A stretch of 64,000 nt of DNA from Metallosphaera cuprina Ar-4. Its GTDB lineage: Archaea > Thermoproteota > Thermoprotei_A > Sulfolobales > Sulfolobaceae. Position numbers and translations under genes: made by a program. Below are positions 36,747-45,940 of this stretch, piece by piece (the stretch's first letter is position 1; every line of letters begins with the position of its first letter). The notes under the pieces are model-generated. The model did no database searches and was not told the origin of the DNA. It saw only the letters and a program-made list of their open reading frames with translations. The stretch is from NCBI RefSeq assembly GCF_000204925.1, contig NC_015435.1, forward strand, positions 1,009,160-1,073,159, in the 5' to 3' direction.

Positions 36747-38081
36747 ATGGATTTCGATGTCGTCGTTATAGGCGCAGGAGGAGGAGGTTATCCCGGGGCC
36801 TTCAGGTTAGCTAAGTCAGGTTATAACGTGTTGATGGTAGACCCCAAGGGAGTGCTCGGAGGAAACTGTCTCTATAGCGGATGCGTCCCCTCTAAGACAG
36901 TTAGGGAGTTAGCCCACACGATTTACAGGATCAAGAACGTGCTTGGCCAGGAAGTGAAGGTAGACTTCAAGGAAATCCAGAGACAAAAGGATAGGGTCCA
37001 AGAGATCAGGTTCAAACAACACGAAAGGGAGCTCTCCGAGCACGGAGGAGTAACCTTCATGAAGGGTATCGCAAGGATAAGGGACCCCAAGAACGTAATA
37101 GTTGACGTTGATGGGAAGGAAGTTGAGGTGAGAGCTAAGTACGTTCTGATAGCTAGCGGAAGCGAACCTGTAAAACCTAAGTTTCCCGGATCGGAGTACT
37201 GCATAACGAGCGACGATTTGTTTGAGTACAAGAGCAAGGTTTCTGACCTCCCCCAGGACATGGTAATAGTGGGTGGAGGTTACATAGCGATTGAGGTCGC
37301 ATCGGTCTTCTCCAAGCTTGGGGTGAAGACTCACCTCTTAGTGAGAGGCGATAGGGTCCTCAAGGGTTTCCCAGAGCAGATGGTGAAGACGTTACTATCG
37401 TCCTTAAAGCTGGACATAATGTACAACTCGCCCCTATTCGAAGTAAAGAAAGTTGGCTCCGAATACGAGGTTATCTTCGGAAGTGGAGGGGTGAAGAGAA
37501 GCCTCAGGACGAATCTAGTCATGTTAGCTACAGGGAGGAAAGCTGTGATACCTAAGGGGAGTGAGGGATTGACCAACGAGAAGGGTTACATTAAGACTGA
37601 CGAAGCGATGAGGACCAGTCTACAGAACGTTTTCGCGGCAGGCGACGTTAACGGCTTAGCCCCCTACTTTCACGCTGCGGTTAGGATGAGCTTGGCCGCA
37701 GCTTATAACATAATGGCTAACGGAGAGCCTATTGATTACGTTGACGTTAGGAGCGTACCCGTAACGCTCTACTCGATACCTTCAGCCTCTTACGTGGGAA
37801 ACGTAAACCCCAGTGACGCAATTGAGGTGACCTACAATATGGAAGATGAGGTCATGTCTCAGATGTATAACGAAATGGATGGTGTGCTTAAGCTCTTCTT
37901 CGAAAGGGGGAGCTTAAGGCTATTAGGAGGATGGATGGTGGGAGTTCACTCTCAATATTTAATAAACGAGATAGGACAGGCTGTCGCTCACGGGCTGACA
38001 GCTAGGCAACTGGCTGAGTTCGCCGATCAACACCCCTCAACGAACGAGATAGTGAGCTACGCGGCCAGAAAGGTTCTGTAG
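36747..38081 (+). CDS. Dihydrolipoamide dehydrogenase-like flavin disulfide oxidoreductase
   Basis: Counting from the ATG at 36747, the FAD-binding VVIGAGGGGYPGAFRLA lies at about 5-21 and the redox pair C41/C46 in GNCLYSGCVPSKT follows. A second Rossmann fold has VIVGGGYIAIEVASVF, the FAD site is VFAAGDVNG, and the catalytic His-Glu pair is in DQHPSTNEIV near the end. The enzyme passes electrons between NAD(P)H and a disulfide. No lipoyl dehydrogenase complex genes are nearby, so its partner is open. I prefer the second ATG (36747) to the first at 36726 because CTTTTATATT lies 26 bases before it. Confidence 0.88.
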   Translation: MDFDVVVIGAGGGGYPGAFRLAKSGYNVLMVDPKGVLGGNCLYSGCVPSKTVRELAHTIYRIKNVLGQEVKVDFKEIQRQKDRVQEIRFKQHERELSEHGGVTFMKGIARIRDPKNVIVDVDGKEVEVRAKYVLIASGSEPVKPKFPGSEYCITSDDLFEYKSKVSDLPQDMVIVGGGYIAIEVASVFSKLGVKTHLLVRGDRVLKGFPEQMVKTLLSSLKLDIMYNSPLFEVKKVGSEYEVIFGSGGVKRSLRTNLVMLATGRKAVIPKGSEGLTNEKGYIKTDEAMRTSLQNVFAAGDVNGLAPYFHAAVRMSLAAAYNIMANGEPIDYVDVRSVPVTLYSIPSASYVGNVNPSDAIEVTYNMEDEVMSQMYNEMDGVLKLFFERGSLRLLGGWMVGVHSQYLINEIGQAVAHGLTARQLAEFADQHPSTNEIVSYAARKVL

Positions 38082-38305
38082 CTAAGGTGAGCCCAAAGGG
38101 TTTTTAAGATTAAAAACTTTTTAAACATCAAAGCGGTTAAGGTGATGGAGAACTCAAGGCTTGACGTGAGATGAGATATAGGTAGCACAGTCCCAAAAAG
38201 ACGTTTGGGCTTTTAGAGATCGCATAAGGAAAACTAGAAAGATCGCTTGAGCTATCTCATGATGTGAGCTAAACGCTATGAGAGCGTTGCGTTAAATGAT
38301 TTCAC

Positions 38306-38722
38306 TCACTTAACTACGAGCACCGGCTTCTTTGTCCTCTCAGCCACGGCTGAGCTAACGCTCCCCAAAATAAGCTTTTTGAATCCCTTATGACCCCTTG
38401 TTCCCAAGACTATGAGGTCAACGTCCTCCTCCTCAGCGAACTTAGTGATCACCTCCTCCGGAGGTCCAGTTGCGACCTTGTACTCAATGCTTATCCCAGA
38501 CTCTATAGCCATCCTCTTGATCTCCTCGGTGTGTAAAGATATTACCTCCCTCTTCTTCCTTAAGTCCTCCTTGTAGTAAGCCTCTATGACGTACTCTCCA
38601 GGATCTAACGCCTCAACTACCACTACCTTCGACGAGTGATGTTTGGCCAACTCGATTGCGTGATGCAGGGCCCTCTTAGAGTGGTTTGACCCATCGTAAC
38701 CAACTAATAATTTTCTATACAG
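38306..38722 (-). CDS. UspA-family stress protein, probable CTG start
   Basis: The protein has the nucleotide-binding end of UspA proteins: LGTRGHKG, a nine-residue gap, then GSVSSAV. It is a cytoplasmic ATP-binding protein induced under stress. The first ATG at 38650 would cut off the first strand and the ATP-binding YDGS motif. In the same frame upstream lies YRKLLVGYDGSNHSKRAL, a textbook Usp start, preceded only by CTG (38722) before a stop. GTGATC, complementary to the 16S 3' end, ends four bases before that CTG. With this start the length is 138, normal for the family. Confidence 0.82.
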   Translation of the reverse strand: MYRKLLVGYDGSNHSKRALHHAIELAKHHSSKVVVVEALDPGEYVIEAYYKEDLRKKREVISLHTEEIKRMAIESGISIEYKVATGPPEEVITKFAEEEDVDLIVLGTRGHKGFKKLILGSVSSAVAERTKKPVLVVK

Positions 38723-38912
38723 CTTTGATCACTGCTAAATATAATGATTTGCAACAACTTAAACTTTTTGTTTTAAAGTGTTCAGAGTAGATAAAGATAT
38801 AATGGAAAATTTTTATATAACATATCAAGTTAAATATAAAATAAAAGAACTTTGCGTTATCTGATCAATGATTCTGTGACACGCTTAATAATCCAAAATT
38901 TAAAAGCTTAAT

Positions 38913-40376
38913 ATGTACGTTTCGGGGCAGTTCCTCCCAGAGCTTCTCAAACCTGAAACCATGATCGACCTCATCGAGAGGGCTAAGCCTGAGAACGTGG
39001 CGATCGAGTACTTTGGAACGAACGTGACTTACTCTAAACTATGGGAGATGGCTAGGAGCGTCTCAAACCAGTTGCCGATTGAGAAAGGGGATGTGGTAAT
39101 GGTCTCCACTCAAAACGTACCCCAGTTCCTCATCTTGGAGCTCTCCATTTGGAGTAAAGGAGGGGTAGTCCTCCCCGTCAATCCGTCCTACTCTGAGACG
39201 GAGTTAACTTTCCTTGCTAGGGACTCTAATGCTAAGCTTGCTATCCTATCTTGCGAATCGAACTCACCTGTAGGTCTGAACGTGATTAGGACGAACCCGC
39301 AAACCTTTGGCACGATAGAGTGGAAAGTGAAAGAGTGCGAGGACGAGCTAGACTACTCGGGCGAAGGTGGCGAGGTGAGCAGACCTTCTCCCAATGACGT
39401 TGCCGTCCTTATGTACACTTCAGGAACTACTGGGAGACCTAAGGGAGTACCGATCACTCACGCTAACCTCTACTCCTCCTCGTTAATTTACAACAGGTGG
39501 TTTAAGTTCACAGAGGAGGATAGAGTGTTGGGAGTCTCTCCTTTCTTTCACATCACTGGACAGGTGTTTCACCTAACGTCATCAATTATGGCGAACTCAA
39601 CCGTAGTTATGACCTATAGGTTCGATCCGAACTCAGCCTTAAGGTCAATCGAGGAGAGCAAAACCACAGTAACGATGATCGTAGCCACCGCTTACAGGGC
39701 CATGTTGAAGGCCTACTCGGGTCAAGATCTCTCGTCCATGAGGTTGTGGTCCTCTGGAGGGATGCCTGTCCACAGGTCTTTAGAAGAGCAGTGGAGAGCT
39801 AGGTTCGGAACTTGGATATACGTAGCCTGGGGACTAACCGAAACGACCTCCCCGGCAACTCTTTGGCCCTACCCCTACGACGGTAAACTTCCGGGGGACG
39901 AGATCGTGAGCTCAGGGATACCAGTTTATAACACCGAAATAAGGGTTGAGGACGAACTGCTGGTCAGAGGACCGCAAGTGGTGAAAGGTTACCTCAACTC
40001 GGAACCCTTTAAGGACGGGTGGCTTCCCACAGGAGACGTAGGTGAGGTGAGGAACGGATGGGTGTACGTGTTGGATAGGAAAAAGGACGTCATCGTAACT
40101 TCTGGGTTCAAGGTCATGCCCAGAGAGGTGGAGGAGGTCCTCCTTCTTCACCCCGCGATAGAGGACGCTGCTGTAGTTGGTGCTCCGGACGAGTACAGAG
40201 GGGAGTCAGTTATCGCGTATGTCAAGTTGAAAGAGGGGTTTAAGACGAACGTGGAGGAGATAATAGGTTTCTGCAGAACTAAGCTAGCTCCTTACAAGGT
40301 ACCTAGAGAGATAAGATTTGTAAATGAGATCCCGAGGACTGACACAGGGAAGACCTTGAGGAGAGCGTTAAAGTGA
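38913..40376 (+). CDS. Acyl-CoA synthetase (AMP-forming)
   Basis: The 487-residue protein has the AMP-binding motif VLMYTSGTTGRPKGVPITH near residues 167-185, then WGLTETTSP, GWLPTGDVGEV, DRKKDVIVTSGFKVMPREV and a C-terminal PRTDTGKTLRRAL with the catalytic lysine. It activates a carboxylic acid, probably a fatty or aromatic acid, to its CoA ester. It is slightly short for the family but complete. Its end overlaps the convergent ArsR gene by nine bases, so that regulator may control it or its neighbour. Confidence 0.9.
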   Translation: MYVSGQFLPELLKPETMIDLIERAKPENVAIEYFGTNVTYSKLWEMARSVSNQLPIEKGDVVMVSTQNVPQFLILELSIWSKGGVVLPVNPSYSETELTFLARDSNAKLAILSCESNSPVGLNVIRTNPQTFGTIEWKVKECEDELDYSGEGGEVSRPSPNDVAVLMYTSGTTGRPKGVPITHANLYSSSLIYNRWFKFTEEDRVLGVSPFFHITGQVFHLTSSIMANSTVVMTYRFDPNSALRSIEESKTTVTMIVATAYRAMLKAYSGQDLSSMRLWSSGGMPVHRSLEEQWRARFGTWIYVAWGLTETTSPATLWPYPYDGKLPGDEIVSSGIPVYNTEIRVEDELLVRGPQVVKGYLNSEPFKDGWLPTGDVGEVRNGWVYVLDRKKDVIVTSGFKVMPREVEEVLLLHPAIEDAAVVGAPDEYRGESVIAYVKLKEGFKTNVEEIIGFCRTKLAPYKVPREIRFVNEIPRTDTGKTLRRALK

Positions 40377-40730
40377 CCTCATGAGGTCCCTTTCCTCCCT
40401 CTCCTTTATATCCTCCTTAACTATGTCGCAGGCCAATATCTGCTTGCTGTGCTTACTGACGTGAGATATAGCTTGATCTAATATGGCCTTAACGTCGTTA
40501 GTGACCGAGTAGATCGAGTTCTTCCCCCTTTTCTTAACCTCAACCACCCCGCAGTTCCTTAGACAAGCTAGGTGGTGCGAGATCAGCGATTGGGACTTAT
40601 TTAGGGAAAGTGAGATCTCTTGAACTGAGGCCTCCCTTTCCAAAAGGAGGAGGACGATCTCCAGGCGAGTGTAGTCAGACAGCGCCGAGAACAAGGATTC
40701 GAGCTCAAGTATAAGCGGTTTGTTTTCCAT
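40368..40730 (-). CDS. ArsR-family winged-helix regulator
   Basis: The 120-residue protein has the ArsR fold: LFSALSDYTRLEIVLLLLE, ASVQEISLSLNKSQSLISHH (recognition helix) and LACLRNCGVVEVKKRGKNS (wing). It is a dimeric transcription factor. Two cysteines (CLRNC) after the recognition helix might sense metal or redox state, but the classic CVCD site is absent. A TTTTAA box lies about 25 bases before the ATG and an inverted repeat at 40770-40789 lies just behind that, suggesting autoregulation. Confidence 0.88.
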   Translation of the reverse strand: MENKPLILELESLFSALSDYTRLEIVLLLLEREASVQEISLSLNKSQSLISHHLACLRNCGVVEVKKRGKNSIYSVTNDVKAILDQAISHVSKHSKQILACDIVKEDIKEREERDLMRSL

Positions 40731-40769
40731 ACATTAAAATCCCCCTTTAAGGTTAAAAGCGTATTAGGG

Positions 40770-40789
40770 TTCACTTAGCGTGAAGTGAA
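40770..40789. promoter_or_regulatory. Inverted repeat upstream of the ArsR gene
   Basis: TTCACTT and AAGTGAA form perfect seven-base arms around a six-base centre, 40-60 bases before the ArsR start and about 95 before the membrane-protein gene on the other strand. The size and place suit an ArsR-type operator. Only one copy was seen. Confidence 0.4.
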
Positions 40790-40883
40790 ACGTCCTCACT
40801 TACGTTAAACCCTCACGGTTCGGGTGAAACGTGTAAACCACTGTTTAACCTTACTTTATTTCCTTTTAAAGAGACATATCATT

Positions 40884-41411
40884 ATGGACTCCAAGTTCCT
40901 GTTCAAAGGTAATCTCGTTAGCTTGATAGCGTCCTTAATAATCCTAGCAGGACTTGTACTTCTGGAGATAAACGGTATATCTTTCGCCTTGTCTGGAACC
41001 TTCCTAGCGATTATGACCGTGGTGTGGATACTAGCGATACCGTCACTCGTGTCATATCACAGGAGCAAGCTGGAGAGAAGGTGGATCCTTGACTTCTTCG
41101 GGATCGCTGCAATGGTTATAACTCTCGTCGGTCTTATCTTAGCTTACCAACGCTCCTTCCTCGGAGTTGAGATCATAGTCCTAGGATACACGCTAGAACC
41201 TATCGCTGGGATATCAATCTACCTCACGGCCAACAAGATATCTAAGCTCTACTCCTCCCTCTTCTTCTGGGGAGCGGTGGTCTTCACGTTCGGGTTACCT
41301 CTCTACTTTTTCAATTTAGGGGATATATCCATATTTGGGGACGTCGTAAAGATGGTCGGCATAGTGATGTTGATGAGGTCGTACTTACTGAGCAACCTAA
41401 CGAAACGTTAA
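40884..41411 (+). CDS. Unknown membrane protein with about six helices
   Basis: The 175-residue product is almost entirely hydrophobic segments joined by short charged loops, with no signature I recognise. A longer frame begins at 40824, but the ATG at 40884 has CTTTATTT centred about 27 bases upstream, so a leaderless start there is preferred. It is divergent from the ArsR gene and might be its target. It is followed closely by a macrodomain gene, possibly on the same transcript. Confidence 0.65.
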   Translation: MDSKFLFKGNLVSLIASLIILAGLVLLEINGISFALSGTFLAIMTVVWILAIPSLVSYHRSKLERRWILDFFGIAAMVITLVGLILAYQRSFLGVEIIVLGYTLEPIAGISIYLTANKISKLYSSLFFWGAVVFTFGLPLYFFNLGDISIFGDVVKMVGIVMLMRSYLLSNLTKR

Positions 41412-41436
41412 TATTTTTTCGTATCGATCTCTCCTC

Positions 41437-41970
41437 GTGAAAACGTACAACCTAGGCTATTACGTAAATTTGATTCAAGGTGACATAACCGAGGTGGAGG
41501 CCGACGCCATAGTGAACGCCGCAAACTCTTATCTCTCCCACGGAGGAGGGGTTGCCCTGGCGATAGTGAGGAAAGGAGGTCACGTCATTCAAAGGGAGAG
41601 CGATGAGTACGTAAGGAGGCATGGTCCGGTTCCGACGGGGGAGGTCGCGGTGACCTCGGCGGGTTCGTTGAGGGCAAGGTACGTCATTCACGCTGTGGGA
41701 CCTAGGTTCGGAGAGGAAGGGGAGGATAAGCTAGCCTCCGCCATTCGTAGATCTCTAGAGAAGGGGGAGGAGTTGGGGCTCCACTCTATAGCCCTACCTG
41801 CAATATCAACCGGGATATACGGATTCCCTTTAGAGGTTTGCGCTGAGGTCATGGCGTCCACGTTCCTCGATTTCAAGCCCAGGAGCATAAGGAAGGTATT
41901 CGTGGTCCTCTATTCGAAGGAGGCGTACGAAAAGTTCCTCAACGTCTTCAACAAGAGGCTGACCCTTTGA
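41437..41970 (+). CDS. Macrodomain protein (ADP-ribose binding or hydrolysing)
   Basis: The 177-residue protein is a single macrodomain: LIQGDITEVEADAIVNAANS at the start, then GGGVALAIVRKGG and YVIHAVGPRFG, then ALPAISTGIYGFPLEVCA. Such proteins bind ADP-ribose and often remove it from proteins or from acetyl-ADP-ribose. The start is a GTG. It follows the small membrane protein by 26 bases. Confidence 0.9.
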   Translation: MKTYNLGYYVNLIQGDITEVEADAIVNAANSYLSHGGGVALAIVRKGGHVIQRESDEYVRRHGPVPTGEVAVTSAGSLRARYVIHAVGPRFGEEGEDKLASAIRRSLEKGEELGLHSIALPAISTGIYGFPLEVCAEVMASTFLDFKPRSIRKVFVVLYSKEAYEKFLNVFNKRLTL

Positions 41971-42077
41971 GCTGTGACCCTAAAGCAGATCATGTTTTAA
42001 TATAGAGTCTATATAGTTTATAAAAATTATATTGAGAATTCTTAAAAATTATATTCTAAGAGTTTGTCAGAGCAAAA

Positions 42078-43685
42078 ATGAACTTAAAGGCTTTGTTAGT
42101 TTCGTTCCTTTTCATCCTCTCCGTCCTATCCACGGTTCAGCTTAGCGCTGAGAGCTCAAACACTGCCACCCCTATAAAGCACGTAGTGATCCTAATGCTT
42201 GAGAATCACGCTTTCGACAGCTTGTTCGGAACCTACCCGTTCGGTTACCCTGTAATAGAGAACAACATCACCTTATCCTTAATGAGGCCTGTAAACTACA
42301 TCTACAACGTTTCACTTCTTCAAGAGCTCATTAACGATAGGGGGAACGTCTCGTGGATCTCACTACCTGACGGAAATGGAGTCCTCCATCCCTATTACGC
42401 TAACTCCACGGTGCTAAAGGACCCAGTTGAGGGTTACGTCAACTATCATGAGGATTGGAACTGGGGGAAGATGAACGGGTTCGTTAACGGCTCCGGTCCA
42501 CAGTCCTTGGCTTACGTTTCTTACGAGCAAGTGCCTGTCCTATGGGACTACGCTGAGGAATACGTGCTTTTCGATAACTACTTCTCCGCCACGCTTAGCG
42601 TAACCGTACCTAACAGGATAGCTATGATCACGGGTTACCCAACTCAAGTGGAGAGCGACTCACCGCAATTCAACGAGATACCTTACAACTCCTCGATCTT
42701 GTACCAGCTTTCCAAGTACAACGTGAGTTGGGACTGGTACGAGTACGGTTACTCAAGAGACTTTCAACTGATCTCTCCTGATCTATACCTAGGGTACAAC
42801 AACACGGCTCCGTTACCTGTGAGCTTATTGACTAACTCCTCTCAGTGGAACTCTCACTATCTAGATCTTACTGACTTCATAGATTCTGCAGAGAGAGGGG
42901 ACCTGCCTTCGGTTTCTTTCGTAATGTTCACCGGTCCTGCCGGTTACGATACTCACGTCCCTGGGCTTGACATGCACCCTCCTTTCAACACCACGATCTC
43001 TATGATTGCGCTAACCAAGGTGATTAACGCCGTGATGACGGGGCCAGATTGGAACTCGACGGTTATATTCATCACCTTTGATGAAGGTGGAGGATATTTC
43101 GATCAGGTAATCCCTCCAATAGTTTACGGCTACGGGTTGGCCAACGCTCCTACCATCTCTAAGGTCATGCCGGGTTACTTCACGTTAGGTCAGAGGATAC
43201 CCACTATCTTGATCTCTCCATACGCTAAGGAAGGTTTCGTAGATAACTACACCTCTTCGGACTACTCAATCCTCGCGTTCATAGATTACAACTGGAGGTT
43301 GCCTTATCTTAACCCTATAGTTGAAGAGTTTGGAGCGAACTCCATTATCAACGCGTTCAACTTCACCAAGCCTAGGGCACCCATAATCCTAACCCCTGAG
43401 AATTGGACCTATCCTCTTAAGCTGCAATACCCCATTCATTACGGATACGTGGCTACAGTAAACAATAACTACACTATTTACAATGAAATCTATAAGGTTA
43501 AAGGGTTAGGCGAGTTCACCCTCCCTTCATATTTCGTTCAGGCTAACGCCTACTCCGGCGAGGCGAGCGGATCGATTTCATCTCCCAGTGAGGCGGGCGG
43601 ATCGGGTTCGTTTAGCCTACTCTTGCTAATTCCGATACTTGTAGTGATAATAGCGGTGGGGATCTACCTGGAGAGGAGAAGGTAA
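42078..43685 (+). CDS. Secreted, membrane-anchored phosphoesterase (phospholipase C / AcpA-like)
   Basis: The 535-residue protein has a signal peptide (residues 1-24). The phosphoesterase motif VVILMLENHAFDSLFGTYP follows at about 36-54, and later FITFDEGGGYFDQV. A serine- and glycine-rich linker leads to a C-terminal helix LLLLIPILVVIIAVGIYLE ending in ERRR. It should sit outside the cell, tethered by its tail, and split phosphate esters; many asparagines in N-x-S/T suggest glycosylation. Phosphate scavenging is a likely role. The ATG follows a very AT-rich promoter region. Confidence 0.85.
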   Translation: MNLKALLVSFLFILSVLSTVQLSAESSNTATPIKHVVILMLENHAFDSLFGTYPFGYPVIENNITLSLMRPVNYIYNVSLLQELINDRGNVSWISLPDGNGVLHPYYANSTVLKDPVEGYVNYHEDWNWGKMNGFVNGSGPQSLAYVSYEQVPVLWDYAEEYVLFDNYFSATLSVTVPNRIAMITGYPTQVESDSPQFNEIPYNSSILYQLSKYNVSWDWYEYGYSRDFQLISPDLYLGYNNTAPLPVSLLTNSSQWNSHYLDLTDFIDSAERGDLPSVSFVMFTGPAGYDTHVPGLDMHPPFNTTISMIALTKVINAVMTGPDWNSTVIFITFDEGGGYFDQVIPPIVYGYGLANAPTISKVMPGYFTLGQRIPTILISPYAKEGFVDNYTSSDYSILAFIDYNWRLPYLNPIVEEFGANSIINAFNFTKPRAPIILTPENWTYPLKLQYPIHYGYVATVNNNYTIYNEIYKVKGLGEFTLPSYFVQANAYSGEASGSISSPSEAGGSGSFSLLLLIPILVVIIAVGIYLERRR

Positions 43686-43772
43686 AGTCGTTTTAGTCAT
43701 ATATATAACTCTATATAATCTATTTAATCTATTTAGGATACCTTTTTCTAAGAGACGTAGTTATAACCCCCT

Positions 43773-44603
43773 ATGGATTACCTTATCTTAGGAATAATAT
43801 TGGGCGTAGTTCAGGGGATAAGTGAGTGGCTCCCGATAAGTAGCAAAACTCAAATCTTGATAGTCTCGACTTTCCTCCTCGGTATACCGTTCAGTATAGC
43901 TTACTCTTTCGGACTCTTCATGGAAATAGGGACGATATTCGCTGCGATCGTTTACTTTAGGAAAGTCATATGGGGAATACTTAAGGCGTTGATCGGGAAA
44001 GGAACTAAAGAGGACCTCCTCCTTTTGAAGGCTTTGGTCGTTATCACCGTGATAACTGGTCTCATAGGGGTTCCGATATTCGTTGCCGTCGAGAGGCTAG
44101 TTAACTCCCCAGCCTTAGGGATCCCAATGGCGATGCTCGGCCTTGTGTTGATAGCTGACGCTGTAGTTATCTACTTCTCAAGGAGGGGAAGACCTCAAAG
44201 GGAGTTGAGGGACATAACGCTAAAGGACATGATCATAGTTGGGATAGCTCAGGGGTTGGCTGCCCTACCGGGTGTGAGCAGATCAGGGATGACAACTTCG
44301 TCCCTTCTCCTACTAGGGGTAAAGCCTGACGACTCGTTCAAGCTCTCTTTCCTCTCTTTGATCCCTGCGGCCCTAGGAGCGATAGCTGTGACGATACTCT
44401 TCAGCAAAAGTGAGGTTATACAGGCCCTCCACTTGATCGATTTAGGCGGGTTGATAACCTCGATTGCCGTAGCGACGTTAATTAGTCTATTGCTGATTGA
44501 TGGGCTCTTAAAGTTCGCTAAAAGTAAGAGGATACTAACGCTGATCTTGACTTTAGGACTGCTGGCCGTTTTGAGCGGAGCGTTGACCGCTATCTTCGGT
44601 TAA
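43773..44603 (+). CDS. uppP: UppP/BacA-type polyprenyl diphosphatase
   Basis: The 276-residue membrane protein has both family signatures: GVVQGISEWLPISSKTQ at about 11-27 and GIAQGLAALPGVSRSGMTTS in the second half. It removes a phosphate from undecaprenyl- or, in archaea, dolichyl-type diphosphate to recycle the lipid carrier for glycan assembly. A neighbouring secreted phosphoesterase gene points to surface functions, though a shared transcript is not shown. The end overlaps the encapsulin gene on the other strand by four bases. Confidence 0.93.
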   Translation: MDYLILGIILGVVQGISEWLPISSKTQILIVSTFLLGIPFSIAYSFGLFMEIGTIFAAIVYFRKVIWGILKALIGKGTKEDLLLLKALVVITVITGLIGVPIFVAVERLVNSPALGIPMAMLGLVLIADAVVIYFSRRGRPQRELRDITLKDMIIVGIAQGLAALPGVSRSGMTTSSLLLLGVKPDDSFKLSFLSLIPAALGAIAVTILFSKSEVIQALHLIDLGGLITSIAVATLISLLLIDGLLKFAKSKRILTLILTLGLLAVLSGALTAIFG

Positions 44604-45637
44604 CTCCTTATTACGCAAGCTGCTGACTTGTCAACCAATCTAGGGGCCAACTGCTCAGACAATAAGTAGACATGGTAGTTCCTTTCCTTACCGATATGCT
44701 CTATACTCAGAGATGTGTTCACCACGATTTCGAATCCTCTCTTGCTCAGGAGCACGATCTCCCTATCGCCCACTGCGTTCGTTGCTATAACTTTGCCTAT
44801 CTCTTTTATCATCTCTATCTCGTAAGTACCTGTCCTATCGACCACCCTGAACGTCTTAGAGAACGTTGATGGAGACATCAAGATCGAAATATCCTTTTCG
44901 AACCCCCCGCTTGCGAGGACCTCGTAACCTCTTACAACGTCGTTCAAAACGTTCCCCGGCTGTGACCAGTCCACTCCGGTTATCTCAGTTCCTAACTTAT
45001 ATATGGAAAACGGATGGCCTTTTAACAGTAGGTTGTTTTCAAGGTCGGTGAAAGTCTTACCGGCAATGGTCGCCACCCTTCGCATCTCAGATAAATGGCC
45101 AGAATTAAACTTGACCTCTAGAGATACGTAAGGAATTTCGGCTGTGCTCAAGACCTTGGTTTGGACAACGCTCTCTCCAATTGAGACTTCAGATAAGGAG
45201 ATGGTGGTGGAGCTTGAGCTAACTATGCTGCCTAACTCAAATACAACTCGGTTCGAATTGACGCTTTCCATCAGCGGTCCTATGGGATCCCAATCCCAAC
45301 CTGAATACTCAACTAACTTGAGAGGGGTCGGGAGTCCAAGCGTTAAGTTCTTATGAGTTCTTTCACGTGATCCATACTCTTCCCTCAAGTTTATCTCAAT
45401 TTGATTTGAGTCCCGTGAGAGTTTACCGAGCGTCCTTAAGAGCTCTTCAAGTTGAGTTATCTTCTCTCGGGTTATCTTATCATGAATCCTCTTCAGCTGG
45501 GGATCCTTAATGAGTTCGTTTTGCTGTAAGTGAGAATTTAACGTTTCCACCTCAGTAGCTAGAACGTTACCTATTGCCTTCATCTTTTCATCCCGATCTA
45601 ACTCCTCCTCTGTAGTTGAGGGATCTTTTGACGACAT
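44600..45637 (-). CDS. Encapsulin-like HK97-fold shell protein with N-terminal ferritin-like helices
   Basis: Residues 105-345 follow encapsulin: DLENNLLLKGHPFSIYKLG, then ISILMSPSTFSKTFRVVDRT, then IEMIKEIGKVIATN, and a last part with FEIVVNTSLSIEHIGKE and a tail ending KSAACVIRS, like the shell protein C-terminus. The first 90 residues are two charged helices (ATEVETLNSHLQQ and IHDKITREKITQLEELLRTL) placed like the ferritin-like cargo domain fused to the Pyrococcus furiosus particle protein, which is about the same total length. The ExxH iron site appears as E57-K-I-T60, so the histidine is missing. A TTTAATAATAG box lies about 25 bases before the ATG. No other cargo gene adjoins. Confidence 0.75.
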   Translation of the reverse strand: MSSKDPSTTEEELDRDEKMKAIGNVLATEVETLNSHLQQNELIKDPQLKRIHDKITREKITQLEELLRTLGKLSRDSNQIEINLREEYGSRERTHKNLTLGLPTPLKLVEYSGWDWDPIGPLMESVNSNRVVFELGSIVSSSSTTISLSEVSIGESVVQTKVLSTAEIPYVSLEVKFNSGHLSEMRRVATIAGKTFTDLENNLLLKGHPFSIYKLGTEITGVDWSQPGNVLNDVVRGYEVLASGGFEKDISILMSPSTFSKTFRVVDRTGTYEIEMIKEIGKVIATNAVGDREIVLLSKRGFEIVVNTSLSIEHIGKERNYHVYLLSEQLAPRLVDKSAACVIRS

Positions 45638-45696
45638 AAGTAGGAAAGCCCCTCTCTATTATTAAAGTTACCTAGTTTGAAACAACTTCAATATTA

Positions 45697-45848
45697 AACT
45701 TAAGCTTTTCACTTTTTAGATATTTGAGAAGGTTTAATTTCACGTTCAATGTCTTAAACGAACGGCTGGTCACCTGAGCGTGCTAGCGTTCAACTTAAGC
45801 TTTTCACTTTTTAGATATTTGAGAAGGTTTAATTTCACGTTCAATGTC
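45697..45848. repeat. Exact 57-bp direct repeat, two copies
   Basis: The 57-base unit beginning AACTTAAGCTTTTCAC and ending CACGTTCAATGTC occurs at 45697-45753 and 45792-45848 without mismatch, separated by 38 bases. It lies between the divergent encapsulin and mtnA genes, beyond both core promoters. It could be a recent tandem duplication or a pair of binding sites. Confidence 0.95.
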
Positions 45849-45940
45849 GTGAAAACGTCTAAATACACGGAAGGAACGCATCAACGTTCGTCTAGACGCT
45901 TGTAAGTTAACCTTTTTATCGTCAGTAAGAGCTCTATGAT

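Noticed and set aside
36909-37576. Minus-strand frames over the oxidoreductase
   Set aside because: Antisense shadows; the plus-strand protein has all flavoenzyme motifs.
38100-38117. Inverted repeat GTTTTTAA/TTAAAAAC after the oxidoreductase gene
   Set aside because: Low-complexity AT palindrome with a two-base loop; could be chance, and no terminator function can be shown.
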